Positions 11,373-22,076 of a DNA stretch of 64,000 nt are shown in pieces. The stretch spans positions 1 through 64,000 of the forward strand of contig NZ_CBRF02000009.1 in NCBI RefSeq assembly GCF_000470315.2, written 5' to 3'. This DNA comes from Psychromonas sp. SP041 (GTDB lineage Bacteria > Pseudomonadota > Gammaproteobacteria > Enterobacterales > Psychromonadaceae). The position numbers and the translations under genes are program-made. Within the stretch, counting starts at the first letter, position 1. Every line of letters starts with the position of its first letter. The notes below the pieces were generated by a model. That model was given only the letters and a program-made list of their open reading frames with translations. It was not told the DNA's origin and did no database searches.

Positions 11373-11891
11373 TTGATTTCAAATTTAAAAGCACTTTCAT
11401 TACAACGTTGGCCTTGGTTATTACTGGCAGCCAGTGCATTAACAATGGAATTATGTGCACTTTACTTCCAACATGTCATGAAACTTGAACCTTGTGTTAT
11501 GTGCGTTTATGAACGCCTTACTATGCTTGCTATCGTCGCTGCAGGTTTAATCGGAGCGAGCGCACCTCACAATCTACTTGTCCGTCTTATTGCTTTTGCT
11601 ACTTGGGGCGTAGGTTCAATTTGGGGATTGTTATTAGCCATGGAGCATACTGACTATCAAATGAATCCATCGCCTTTTGCCACTTGCGACTTTTATCCAA
11701 ACTTTCCAAGTTGGTTACCATTGCATGAACTATTTCCGTGGTTATTTAACCCAACAGGTTACTGTTCTGATATCGTTTGGACCTTTTTAGATTACTCAAT
11801 GCCACAATGGTTAATTGTTAGCTTTTCTATCTATGTTGTTATCTTTGTAGTGGTTACAATTACCGCATTATTACCTGCTAAAACTAAATAA
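11373..11891 (+). CDS. dsbB: Disulfide bond formation protein DsbB
   Basis: Inner-membrane quinone reductase that reoxidises periplasmic DsbA. Four membrane helices, with the first periplasmic pair Cys41-Val-Met-Cys44 (quinone-linked) and the second pair Cys105 and Cys131 in the second periplasmic loop (TCDFYPNFPSWLP ... GYC). Length 172 residues matches the family. Start is TTG 11373, chosen because TAGGAG lies seven bases upstream and the resulting N-terminus is family-like. It diverges from fadR. Confidence 0.95.
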   Translation: MISNLKALSLQRWPWLLLAASALTMELCALYFQHVMKLEPCVMCVYERLTMLAIVAAGLIGASAPHNLLVRLIAFATWGVGSIWGLLLAMEHTDYQMNPSPFATCDFYPNFPSWLPLHELFPWLFNPTGYCSDIVWTFLDYSMPQWLIVSFSIYVVIFVVVTITALLPAKTK

Positions 11892-11906
11892 GACGGTTAA
11901 CTAAAG

Positions 11907-11957
11907 CAAAAAACTGCACTTATTATACGTTCCTAGGAAACGTTAATTTAGTGCAGT
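11907..11957 (-). terminator. Terminator behind the 86-aa protein gene
   Basis: A long imperfect hairpin between ACTGCACT (11913-11920) and AGTGCAGT (11950-11957), extended inward by ACGTT/AACGT around loop CCTAGGA. The A run before it (11907-11913) gives a T tail only on the minus strand, so it mainly serves the gene ending at 11978 and may stall dsbB transcripts too. Confidence 0.8.
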
Positions 11958-11977
11958 CTGCGATAATAACTTAAACG

Positions 11978-12238
11978 TTATTTTAAAAGTGAATGGTCAG
12001 CAGGTAAATTTTTCATTATCCAAGTCACTAACTTGTGGCGAATATTAGCTGTATTTTCGTCGGCTTCATTTAGCGAGTTAATTAATTTATCTTGCACTAA
12101 TAAACGATAAATACATTCTTGTTTATCCTTTGCAGAAGTAGTGCTATCGATACCGACATACCCTCTTTTAATGGCATAAGCAGTACCCAATTTCGTTGCA
12201 TGCTGTAATAACTGAGATTCATTTTTAATTTTTTTCAT
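11978..12238 (-). CDS. Small hypothetical protein, DUF5062-like
   Basis: An 86-residue soluble protein, basic N-terminus (MKKIKNESQLLQHATKLG), then AYAIKRGYVGI and a helical stretch ECIYRLLVQDKLI ... KLVTWIMKNLPADHSLLK. From memory it resembles the DUF5062 family of small proteins in Vibrio and Shewanella, whose function is unknown. It is a single gene with its own terminator (11907-11957). The ribosome binding site is weak (AAGGGATAGAT before the ATG). Confidence 0.7.
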   Translation of the reverse strand: MKKIKNESQLLQHATKLGTAYAIKRGYVGIDSTTSAKDKQECIYRLLVQDKLINSLNEADENTANIRHKLVTWIMKNLPADHSLLK

Positions 12239-12389
12239 ATCTATCCCTTAATCGTTCTTATATTGCACTTATTAAAATTCATCATACACAAAACAAATGT
12301 TAGTTATGTGAATGACTTACAACATTTTCACTTCAAACAAGTAATACAAGACGAGTCGATTATATTACTTGTTTAATACTCGTTGATGC

Positions 12390-14417
<2,028 letters not shown>

Positions 14418-14433
14418 TTATTGGTTTTTACTA

Positions 14434-14458
14434 ATAAAAAAACCTCGTAAACGAGGCT
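14434..14458 (-). terminator. Terminator between zipA and ligA
   Basis: Hairpin CCTCG-TTTA-CGAGG on the minus strand followed by seven T residues (A run 14436-14442 on the plus strand). It would end or attenuate zipA transcription before ligA. Confidence 0.75.
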
Positions 14459-14495
14459 CTCTTAGGAAGTCAGTCCTGATATTAACTATCAGCAC

Positions 14496-15434
14496 TTATT
14501 TATATTTTTCTAAACGTTTACGATATTCGATAAATTGCTCTTGAGTAAACTGTTCACGTTTTTCGTTTAATACTTCACAATCAAACTCTTCAGCAACCTG
14601 CTCAACAGCTCTTAACATCATATCGAAGGATTTATTTACGCTAATTTTATGATTAGGAGCGGTAAAGAAAAATGAAATACCAGGTGAATTGAATTGCTCC
14701 ATATAATCAACATCAAAGGTACCTGGTGCCATCATATTAGCAATACTAAATAACACTTCGCCAGTACCGTTTGAATGCTCATGACGATGAAAAATATTCA
14801 TTGCGCCATAACGGAACCCTGATGTTAAAAAGAATTGTAATAACTCATGACCCCCTAAGCGTTTGCCTTCTCTTGCTGCCACATTGAATATAAATAATTC
14901 AACTTGATCATCATTATTCTCTGATGCTTTGTCTACCTTGCCTTCTGAGCTTGGTTTAGTGTCGATAGTATTTTTTTCAGTCTTTTCTAATGAGTGTTCA
15001 TTTTTAGATTTTTGTGTCTCTGTCGCTAACAGGTCATCTTCTGATAATGCGATCGCTTGATCAATGGAGGTGATGACATCATTTTCTTGAGCATGATTTA
15101 ATTTCACTTCCTCAGCTTTATCACTCTGTGCTTTTGAACCCAAGTTAAATTCAAAAGGTTCAAGTTCTTCCTTTTCATCTTCTATATGTGAAGAAAAAGA
15201 GACACTATCAAAATCTCGTGTTAATGATCGTTCATCATCAACCTCTTCAGACTCATCAACTTCCTCTTCTAGTTCAGCTTCTTCACGCTCTTGCTCTTCT
15301 AGCTCATCTAATTCAGCTTGTTGTTCAGCTTTTAATGCTAATTTGTTTTTTCTGTTTAATAAAAAACCGTGAATTGATACACCGGCAATAGCTAAAATGC
15401 CAATAACAATAAGAATAGATTGAAAATGCTGCAT
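14496..15434 (-). CDS. zipA: Cell division protein ZipA
   Basis: Membrane anchor that tethers FtsZ filaments to the inner membrane at the septum. One N-terminal membrane helix (about residues 6-25, outside-in), a very acidic linker full of Glu/Asp (about 35-170, e.g. ELDELEEQEREEAELEEE) and a C-terminal FtsZ-binding domain (VELFIFNVAAREGKRLGGHELLQFFLTSGFRYG ... GTFDVDYMEQF). In E. coli the linker is proline/glutamine-rich; here it is acidic and more charged. Divergent from cysZ, next to ligA, as in E. coli. Confidence 0.94.
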   Translation of the reverse strand: MQHFQSILIVIGILAIAGVSIHGFLLNRKNKLALKAEQQAELDELEEQEREEAELEEEVDESEEVDDERSLTRDFDSVSFSSHIEDEKEELEPFEFNLGSKAQSDKAEEVKLNHAQENDVITSIDQAIALSEDDLLATETQKSKNEHSLEKTEKNTIDTKPSSEGKVDKASENNDDQVELFIFNVAAREGKRLGGHELLQFFLTSGFRYGAMNIFHRHEHSNGTGEVLFSIANMMAPGTFDVDYMEQFNSPGISFFFTAPNHKISVNKSFDMMLRAVEQVAEEFDCEVLNEKREQFTQEQFIEYRKRLEKYK

Positions 15435-15641
15435 TATTGATTCTCTTGATTTATTTAAATAACTTGATTCATTTTAGATAATTTAATGACCCTAAATTAC
15501 CCTGTATCGCCCTGTACGTCTATCGTTTGCATCTAATTTTTTATAAAACGGCGACACTATTTATAAAAGAATCTATTTATTAGCTGATATTTACTGTCTA
15601 CAAGGTAATATTATCAGATATATCAATAAGAAGGCTTAATA

Positions 15642-16421
15642 ATGAACAGTACAAACATAATTAATCAACCCTTAAGTGGTTTAGGCTACTTACTAAAAGG
15701 TATTCAACTACTCCGTCATCCACAACTTAGAATATTTGTGTTAATTCCATTACTGATTAACGTACTTATCTTTGCCAGTGCATTTTGGTTTTTATTTTCC
15801 AGTATCACGGCATGGATTGAAACCTACATGCAAGAATTACCGACCTTCTTAAGCTGGTTGTCTTACATATTATGGCCAATCATTATTTTTACTATTCTAT
15901 TTTCCTTTTCATTTATATTTTCTACTATAGCTAATCTCATTGCTGCACCATTCAATGGTTTGTTAGCAGAAAAAACTGAGATCCTGTTAACCAATGCACA
16001 AATAAATGATGATGGTTGGCAAGATATATTTAAAGACCTTCCACGTATATTGAAAAGAGAATGCCAAAAATGGGTTTATTTTTTACCACGTATGCTGGGT
16101 TGCCTTATTTTATTTTTTATTCCTGTCATTGGACAAACCATTGCACCAATAGTTTGGTTTATTTTTGCGGGTTGGATGATGGCAATTCAATATGCAGATT
16201 ACCCATTTGATAATCATAAAGTGTCTTTTGTTACGATGAGAAAAACACTTGCTACTCGTTTTGGTAAGAATATCACCTTCGGTATGATTATCAGCTTTTG
16301 CACCACGATTCCGCTGGTCAACTTTATTATTATGCCAATTGCAGTCTGTGGCGCCACTGCTGCCTGGGTGGATATTTATAAGCAACAAGTATTAGATGAC
16401 CCGCTCAACCGTATTGATTAA
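15642..16421 (+). CDS. cysZ: Sulfate transporter CysZ
   Basis: Inner-membrane protein that imports sulfate for cysteine synthesis. The 259-residue protein has several hydrophobic segments (about 25-55, 70-105, 145-190, 210-235), the N-terminal SGLGYLLKGIQLLRHPQLRIFVLIPLLIN typical of CysZ, and the conserved FNGLLAEK loop after helix 2. It diverges from zipA, the E. coli arrangement. Ribosome binding site AAGAAGG precedes ATG 15642. Confidence 0.93.
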   Translation: MNSTNIINQPLSGLGYLLKGIQLLRHPQLRIFVLIPLLINVLIFASAFWFLFSSITAWIETYMQELPTFLSWLSYILWPIIIFTILFSFSFIFSTIANLIAAPFNGLLAEKTEILLTNAQINDDGWQDIFKDLPRILKRECQKWVYFLPRMLGCLILFFIPVIGQTIAPIVWFIFAGWMMAIQYADYPFDNHKVSFVTMRKTLATRFGKNITFGMIISFCTTIPLVNFIIMPIAVCGATAAWVDIYKQQVLDDPLNRID

Positions 16422-16581
16422 CTTAAGGCGACATAAACTCTATTTATCTAAACCTTAGAGTTAACTAAGTTGGTTGCAATGGGCTTTAGAGATAAGTTTA
16501 GTGATGTGTAAGGTCTAGTTTTGTAAACACACGAAAATTTTTTGATCTTTTTCACTTTGAATTCAATAAAAAATAGACAAT

Positions 16582-16623
16582 AAAAAAGCCTATCAGATAA
16601 TAATATCTCGATAGGCTTTTTTC
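16582..16623. terminator. Bidirectional terminator between cysZ and sodB
   Basis: AAAAAAGCCTATC (16582-16594) and GATAGGCTTTTTT (16610-16622) form a strong stem, with an inner AGATA/TATCT pairing. It serves both convergent genes. Confidence 0.9.
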
Positions 16624-16664
16624 ATAATGAATAAATTAACGAAAGTTAATTATTCATTATCAAA

Positions 16665-17249
16665 TTATGCAGCGAAGTTCTTAGCTACAAATTCCCAGTT
16701 AACTAATGCCCAAAAACCGTTTAGGTAGTTAGGACGAACGTTACGGTAATCGATGTAGTAAGCATGTTCCCATAAATCAACAGTAAGAAGAGGAGTAGTA
16801 CCTTCTTCTGTTAATGGTGTTCCTGCATTTGAAGTGTTTACGATTTCTAGTGAACCGTCTGCTTTTTTAACTAACCAAGTCCATGAAGAACCGAAGTTAT
16901 TCACTGCTTTATCATTTAATGCAGCTTGGAATTCAGCGAATGAACCAAATTTAGCATTAATTGCAGTAGCAAGTTCACCAGTTGGTTCGCCACCAGCATT
17001 TGGTGCTAAACAGTTCCAGTAAAAAGTGTGGTTCCAGATTTGTGCAGCATTGTTAAAAACGCCACCTTCAGAAGTTTTGATGATTTCTTCTAAAGATTTT
17101 TCAGCAAGATCAGTACCTTCAACTAAACCGTTTAGTTTAGCAACATATGTTGCATGGTGTTTACCATGATGAAATTCTAATGTTTCAGCTGAGATATGTG
17201 GTTCTAATGCGTCTTTTGCATAAGGTAATGCTGGTAATTCAAAAGCCAT
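16665..17249 (-). CDS. sodB: Iron superoxide dismutase SodB
   Basis: Cytosolic enzyme converting superoxide to oxygen and hydrogen peroxide. The 194-residue protein has all four metal ligands: His27 (EFHHGKHH), His74 (WNHTFYW), Asp158 and His162 ([13 protein letters not shown]). Gln70 in NNAAQIWNH and SSWTWLV mark the iron type. Start ATG 17249 has TAGGAG upstream. A run of eight C residues lies in the transcript about 24-31 nt before the start codon. Divergent from grxD. Confidence 0.97.
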   Translation of the reverse strand: MAFELPALPYAKDALEPHISAETLEFHHGKHHATYVAKLNGLVEGTDLAEKSLEEIIKTSEGGVFNNAAQIWNHTFYWNCLAPNAGGEPTGELATAINAKFGSFAEFQAALNDKAVNNFGSSWTWLVKKADGSLEIVNTSNAGTPLTEEGTTPLLTVDLWEHAYYIDYRNVRPNYLNGFWALVNWEFVAKNFAA

Positions 17250-17272
17250 TTTAAATTCTCCTAATAAAGGCT

Positions 17273-17280
17273 GGGGGGGG
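17273..17280 (-). repeat. Homopolymer run of eight G/C pairs in the sodB leader
   Basis: CTGGGGGGGGATC on the plus strand gives a C8 tract in the sodB 5' untranslated region, 24-31 nt before the ATG. Such tracts are rare in this AT-rich sequence and prone to slippage. Whether the length varies is unknown. Confidence 0.6.
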
Positions 17281-17407
17281 ATCTAACTTTATAGTGGTCA
17301 TTTATACTTACTTTATGAATAAAAAGCCACCACAAAGATTGATCTAGATCATTTTGTATCTATGATAGAATAATTGCAAATTCATAGATAGATTGCGCGT
17401 ATACAAC

Positions 17408-17416
17408 TGTTATAAT
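17408..17416 (+). promoter_or_regulatory. Extended -10 promoter of grxD
   Basis: TGTTATAAT (TG at 17408-17409, TATAAT 17411-17416) is a consensus extended -10 element; no good -35 is needed or seen. Transcription would begin near 17423, about 35 nt before the grxD ATG. Confidence 0.6.
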
Positions 17417-17457
17417 GCGCAATTAATTAATAACATTCTATCGTTAGAGGAAATATA

Positions 17458-17790
17458 ATGGAAACATTAGATAAAATTAAAGAACAATTAAGCGAAAACA
17501 CTATCTTGTTATACATGAAAGGTTCGCCAAAATTACCAAGCTGTGGTTTTTCATCACAAGCATCGCAAGCGTTAATGCAATGCGGACAACCTTTTGCTTA
17601 TGTTGATATCCTACAAAATCCAGATATCCGTGCAGAACTACCAAAGTATGCAAACTGGCCAACGTTCCCACAATTATGGGTAGACGGTGAGCTAGTCGGT
17701 GGATGTGACATTATTTTAGAGATGTCTCAACAAGGTGAATTACAACAGTTAATCACTGCTGCAGCAGAAAAAGCAGAAGCAGCTAAATAA
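17458..17790 (+). CDS. grxD: Monothiol glutaredoxin 4 (GrxD)
   Basis: Cytosolic CGFS-type glutaredoxin that carries Fe-S clusters, often with BolA partners. The active-site motif Cys29-Gly-Phe-Ser32 lies in KGSPKLPSCGFSSQA; the glutathione-binding WPTFPQLWVDGELVGGCDI follows. Length 110 residues is close to E. coli GrxD (115). Ribosome binding site AGAGGAAAT. The grxD-rnt and sodB neighbourhood is usual for gammaproteobacteria. Confidence 0.96.
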   Translation: METLDKIKEQLSENTILLYMKGSPKLPSCGFSSQASQALMQCGQPFAYVDILQNPDIRAELPKYANWPTFPQLWVDGELVGGCDIILEMSQQGELQQLITAAAEKAEAAK

Positions 17791-17807
17791 TAAAGCAGCC
17801 TTCTATC

Positions 17808-17847
17808 AAAAAAGCCCATATTAACATTGTTAATATGGGCTTTTTTT
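17808..17847. terminator. Bidirectional terminator behind grxD
   Basis: Perfect 12-bp stem GCCCATATTAAC / GTTAATATGGGC with a three-base loop, flanked by A6 and T7. It serves grxD on the plus strand and the lipoprotein gene at 17911 on the minus strand. Confidence 0.93.
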
Positions 17848-17910
17848 AAAACTATTTTTTATATCTACACTTTCTATATCTACAATATGGTGAAGTGAGA
17901 GGCGACTTAA

Positions 17911-18297
17911 TCAACTATCGTCATTACAACTTATATCAGAGTAAGCAATACCACTGTCATTATATGCACCAATGCGGTAACAATAAGTGTTATTAGACAA
18001 GACATTTGTATCGACATAGCTAATTTGATTTTCACCTACAGAAGTGAGTATAACAAAATCGCCTGAGCCGCCAAGGCTTCGCTCAATAAGAAACCCTTCT
18101 TCATTATCAGCTAGATCATCCCAACTAACCTCAAGAGATTCATATTCTTCTAATACATCGAAAATTTCAGTGCTTTCATTTGAAGAATCGTTGTAAGCCT
18201 TATTCGATTGCACTGAATCAGAGCTGCTATCCCCACATCCTATTAACGAAACAAAACACACAGACATAATGAGCTTATAGCACTTATTTTTTATCAT
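17911..18297 (-). CDS. Small lipoprotein with one fibronectin type III-like domain
   Basis: Has a lipoprotein signal peptide with lipobox LIGC (MIKNKCYKLIMSVCFVSLIGC; lipidated Cys21). A short Ser/Asn-rich spacer follows, then about 80 residues with the pattern of an FN3 strand set (LEVSWDDLADNEEGFLIERSLGG ... YVDTNVLSNNTYCYRIGAYNDSGIAYSD). Such domains mediate protein or carbohydrate contacts. No specific function can be given. It is a single gene; it diverges in composition from the housekeeping genes around it and may be a recent insertion between grxD and rnt, which are usually adjacent. Confidence 0.7.
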   Translation of the reverse strand: MIKNKCYKLIMSVCFVSLIGCGDSSSDSVQSNKAYNDSSNESTEIFDVLEEYESLEVSWDDLADNEEGFLIERSLGGSGDFVILTSVGENQISYVDTNVLSNNTYCYRIGAYNDSGIAYSDISCNDDS

Positions 18298-18552
18298 TTT
18301 CTACCAAGTCCTTTTTAACCGATTTAACCTATTTTCAACAAACAAAATAGTCAGTTAAAAAATTCAAACTTATAGATCACCTTAGTAGCAAAAAATTCAC
18401 TTTAAAACTCATCTATAAAACATTTTAAAATATAAATTTAATTTCGGAAAATATATCATTAAAACATGAACCTTGATAATAAAATAAAAAGTATTATTAT
18501 ATGAAAATACTGCTACTTTCGGTATTGTTTTTATTGTAGGTTACTGATTTAA

Positions 18553-19161
18553 TTACCAACCACCAAATGCCTTGTAACGATTCACCATGTAATAAAACAA
18601 CTCAGCAGTCACTTCTGTGTCATATAAAGCAGAATGCGCTTCTTTATTATCGTAATCTACGCCTGCTTTTTCACAGGCTTTAGCTAAAACGGTTTGCCCT
18701 AACGTTAAAGCTGCCATACTTGCAGTATCAAATGAAGCAAAAGGATGAAATGGAACACGCTTTAAATTACAACGCTCCGTCGCTTTATTAATGAAACCTT
18801 GATCGAACGATGCATTATGCGCCACTAATATGGCACGACTACAATCATTATTCTTTTGATATTTACGTACCTTTTTAAATATTTCAGTTAATGCTTCACG
18901 CTCATCAATTGCACCTCGTAGAGGGTTAAAAGGATCAATACCAGTAAAACTTAACGCTTTAGGGTCTAACTCTGCACCTTCAAAAGGCATGACATGAAAG
19001 TGAATTTTATCTACACTTTTTAAGTACCCTTGCTCATCCATCTCAGGAAATATAGCCGCAATTTCTAAAATAGCATGGACTTGAGGATCCAAACCTGAAG
19101 TTTCAATATCAATGATAACCGGGTAAAAACCTCGAAAACGATCTACTAATTTGTTATCCAT
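18553..19161 (-). CDS. rnt: Ribonuclease T
   Basis: DEDDh-family 3'-5' exonuclease that trims the 3' ends of tRNA and other stable RNAs. Catalytic residues are visible: Asp18 and Glu20 in [12 protein letters not shown], the Asp of [11 protein letters not shown], and His/Asp in [18 protein letters not shown]. Length 202 residues fits (E. coli 215). Lies divergent from motY, an arrangement found in vibrios. Confidence 0.95.
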   Translation of the reverse strand: MDNKLVDRFRGFYPVIIDIETSGLDPQVHAILEIAAIFPEMDEQGYLKSVDKIHFHVMPFEGAELDPKALSFTGIDPFNPLRGAIDEREALTEIFKKVRKYQKNNDCSRAILVAHNASFDQGFINKATERCNLKRVPFHPFASFDTASMAALTLGQTVLAKACEKAGVDYDNKEAHSALYDTEVTAELFYYMVNRYKAFGGW

Positions 19162-19287
19162 TACATCTCACTGTTAAAATAAAGTTCGATTATTATGCCA
19201 GAAAGCATTAAAAACCTCATAATTTTACTAAAGATATTTATTCACTTGCCGATATAAACAACAGTGATTAAAAAATATCGAGCCATT

Positions 19288-20157
19288 ATGAAAAAAATAC
19301 TACCTTTAATATTCATAGTAACCACAATGCCAGCAACTTCTGCTAATAAGCAGTACCATGCAGGAATGGATAATTCTAATTGGTATTTAAGTAGTTCAAC
19401 GCCTATACAATGTACGCTTGAGCACCCTATCCCTCGATATGGTCAAGCTAATTTTATCGCTAAAGCCAGTAAAAAAATCAATTTAGATTTTAGATTGGAA
19501 AGTAAAAGAGCAATGCCAACAACTGAAGTGGTGCAATTAAAATCAGTCCCGCCAGCATGGCACCCTGGGTCAGCCCCTGAATTAATAGATACTATTACAT
19601 TTCATCAACAATTTGATGGGTACGTTACTAAGCAAAGTGCTTGGCGAATGCTCAATGAATTGGAAAGAGGACAAGTACCAACATTTTATTTTCACGATTG
19701 GTACAATAATAAGCAAATGGTTAGTGTTGGTTTATCATCAATCAACTTTAATAAAAGCTACGATGATTTCAACAACTGTATTTCTCAGTTATTACCTTAT
19801 AATTTTGATGATATCTCCTACAGTATTTTACGTTATAAAAAAGATGGATCTTTACTCACTCAATTTTCAAAAAAACGTTTAAAAATGATCGGTGATTACA
19901 TAAAGCATGATAAATCTATTAATGTTATTTTAGTGGCGGGTTATTCAGACGGTTATGGCGGTGTTAATACTAACCAAGTGTTATCTGAAAAAAGAGCAAA
20001 TTCCGTTAAAGAATATCTCTCTGAACTAGGGTTTAATAATGACAATATTAAAGTATCTGGTTTTGGTGAGAAGCACCATGTAGCAGACAATAGAAATATT
20101 CTAGGTAGGCAAGAAAATAGACGTGTTGTTATTTCAATAGAAAAAGAAGATATATAG
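19288..20157 (+). CDS. motY: Sodium-type flagellar motor protein MotY
   Basis: Periplasmic component of the T ring of the sodium-driven polar flagellar motor, required to hold the PomA/MotX stator in place. After a signal peptide (MKKILPLIFIVTTMPATSA), the N-terminal domain carries the MotY pattern YGQANFIAKASKKINLDFRLESKRAMP and PPAWHPGSAPELI; the C-terminal 120 residues form an OmpA-like peptidoglycan-binding domain (INVILVAGYSDGYGGVNTNQVLSEKRANSVKEYL ... GRQENRRVVISI). I chose ATG 19288 over GTG 19264, since it gives a clean signal peptide. It suggests a motile marine organism with sodium-driven flagella. Confidence 0.94.
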   Translation: MKKILPLIFIVTTMPATSANKQYHAGMDNSNWYLSSSTPIQCTLEHPIPRYGQANFIAKASKKINLDFRLESKRAMPTTEVVQLKSVPPAWHPGSAPELIDTITFHQQFDGYVTKQSAWRMLNELERGQVPTFYFHDWYNNKQMVSVGLSSINFNKSYDDFNNCISQLLPYNFDDISYSILRYKKDGSLLTQFSKKRLKMIGDYIKHDKSINVILVAGYSDGYGGVNTNQVLSEKRANSVKEYLSELGFNNDNIKVSGFGEKHHVADNRNILGRQENRRVVISIEKEDI

Positions 20158-20229
20158 TGTCCTTTATAATAAACAGCTTAATTATGAATAGCTGATTAAT
20201 AGTCGATATTTATCATGTAACATCGATGA

Positions 20230-21003
20230 TTATATTTTTTGTACGTGACTTGGAATATAAGTCATTTTTTCAATTGTTTTATCCAAACCTCTTAAGTCCA
20301 CTTCAGTAAAACCAAGTAAGCGTTGTTGTAATATTGATTTATTAGGGATGGTTTGATAACTACACATGATCACAATATTACTATAATCTTCAAACTCAAT
20401 GAGTGTGATATTCGGAAAGTATTTTTTAATCGTAAACAACATTTTTAAAAGCTGTTGATTGCTTTGTGCTTTTATATTTAAAGAAACCACACCTTTAGGA
20501 CTTGTTATTTTACTTAGTTGCTTATAAAAAAGCTCAGTAAACAAAAACTCAGGACTTTTTTCTCCTACAAACAAATCACATAAAATCACATCGTATTGAA
20601 TCGTAGTCTCTTCAACAAACTGTTCCGCTTGTTGGCAATAAACATTGATAGAGTTAGGTAAATAAAAATACCGTTTAGCCATATCAATAATAGGTTGTGA
20701 GGCATCGATAGCAGTGATCTTTATATTAGGTAAAGAAACTAATGCGCGTTCTATTGATGCACCGCCTAATCCTAAATTAAGAATATTAGTTGGGTTATTC
20801 TCTAATAATAAAAAAAGTAATAATGATTGAGAAACTGGCATCACCACTTGTTTTGGGGTGGCTTTAGACATTAACGACTGAATCGACTTTCCATTATATT
20901 CAAACCATCTATATTGCGCCGTTTCTTTTACTTCTAATATACAACCACCAAGATCTTGTTGATGTAATAAGGTCGTGTTAGCTAATAATTGTTCGATTTC
21001 CAT
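20230..21003 (-). CDS. Spermidine synthase-like methyltransferase-fold protein
   Basis: A SpeE-type Rossmann protein of about 257 residues. It shows the nucleotide-binding loop ILNLGLGGASIERAL, the acidic end of strand 2 (ITAIDASQPIIDMAKRYF) and YDVILCDLFVGEKSPEFLF, the DxF region found in SpeE-like proteins. Similarity is to the unassigned SpeE-like group rather than to true spermidine synthase, so the substrate is unknown. ATG 21003 is preferred over TTG 21006. It begins three bases after the stop of the rof gene, without its own ribosome binding site, so translation is probably coupled to rof. Confidence 0.75.
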   Translation of the reverse strand: MEIEQLLANTTLLHQQDLGGCILEVKETAQYRWFEYNGKSIQSLMSKATPKQVVMPVSQSLLLFLLLENNPTNILNLGLGGASIERALVSLPNIKITAIDASQPIIDMAKRYFYLPNSINVYCQQAEQFVEETTIQYDVILCDLFVGEKSPEFLFTELFYKQLSKITSPKGVVSLNIKAQSNQQLLKMLFTIKKYFPNITLIEFEDYSNIVIMCSYQTIPNKSILQQRLLGFTEVDLRGLDKTIEKMTYIPSHVQKI

Positions 21004-21006
21004 CAA

Positions 21007-21252
21007 TTAAACAAAAGAAACTTGCTGAATATGTGGGTTTTCAACATCCACACTGAGCAGCGTAATATCACTTAACACAATATAAACAGTTGTCCCTTTA
21101 TCATCCACTTTAATACACTCTTCACGTGCGCTATTACGCGCGGTATCTAAAGCAATCCCCTCGATGATCTGACCTGATTTTAAGGTTAACTTAAGAGGAT
21201 AATGGTACAAACATACGATTTCAATATAATCATATTGGTGGCAACTTATCAT
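21007..21252 (-). CDS. rof: Rho-binding antiterminator Rof (YaeO)
   Basis: Small cytosolic protein that binds Rho and inhibits Rho-dependent termination. The 81-residue protein follows the YaeO pattern: ISCHQYDYIEIVCLYHYPLKLTLKSGQIIEG, then a short Sm-like beta domain ending YIVLSDITLLSV. ATG 21252 is chosen because AAGGAA lies seven bases upstream; a frame starting seven codons earlier lacks one. It is followed directly by the SpeE-like gene. Confidence 0.85.
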   Translation of the reverse strand: MISCHQYDYIEIVCLYHYPLKLTLKSGQIIEGIALDTARNSAREECIKVDDKGTTVYIVLSDITLLSVDVENPHIQQVSFV

Positions 21253-21305
21253 CGTATTTCCTTTAATTTGCATCGTTCTTTAACTACATAATGAGAAATA
21301 TTATA

Positions 21306-21707
21306 TCAAAGTTCTTTATCTGAATTACCATAAGGATATTTAATATGACCATAGCGAATGACTAAAATCGCTAATACAATAATGAGTATTGACGCAGATA
21401 GTCCTAACATTCTCCACGTATCTAGATTTTTCATATCTAAAATCATATAACGAGCAAGTGCAACGACTGCGATATAAAGCGGCATTCTTACCGGTAATCG
21501 CCCCGACTTTAAATACAAACTAACCATTGCAAAAACTTCTAAATAAATAAACAGTAATAATAGATCAGCTAAAGTGACTTCCCAATTTTTAAATACAATC
21601 CACACTTCATTTGCCATTGCGACAACGGTTAATAAAGCAATAGTAAATAATGCAATATGCTCAACGAAAGACAACGCCTTATAACTCGCTTTTTTCACCT
21701 TCAACAT
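21306..21707 (-). CDS. psiE: PsiE-family membrane protein
   Basis: A 133-residue inner-membrane protein with four predicted helices (about 17-40, 45-68, 72-90, 105-125), matching the phosphate-starvation-inducible PsiE family in size and in the VEHIALFTIALLTVVAM and LYLKSGRLPVRMPLYIAVVALARYMILD segments. The biochemical role of PsiE is unknown. Start ATG 21707 has TAGGAG upstream; a longer frame (26 more codons) lacks a site. No Pho box is seen. Confidence 0.85.
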   Translation of the reverse strand: MLKVKKASYKALSFVEHIALFTIALLTVVAMANEVWIVFKNWEVTLADLLLLFIYLEVFAMVSLYLKSGRLPVRMPLYIAVVALARYMILDMKNLDTWRMLGLSASILIIVLAILVIRYGHIKYPYGNSDKEL

Positions 21708-22076
21708 AGTATTTCTCCTATACAAATATAACGTCCATATAAACAGCTGATTAATTAGCGATGTTCTTATTTTACTTTTAAGCACTGGTCCGGTTTTTTA
21801 ATAGTTTAATAATCTAATTAACGGGTGATGTTTAATTTTTTCTAAAAAATATTAAACAATTAGAGACCGAGATCACAATATCAAATTTCAACGTAATATC
21901 AATATGTTAATAGTGATGATGGGGTATTTTCTGTATAGGCTGACCTAATAACACTTTATTATATGATAAATGGTTATATGAGAAATAGTTATATAGAAAA
22001 TCGCAAGATACACAATTAAAATAACTGACTCACTAAAGCAACCAATCGTTTAAAGTTATATCTTATTGATAGCCTG

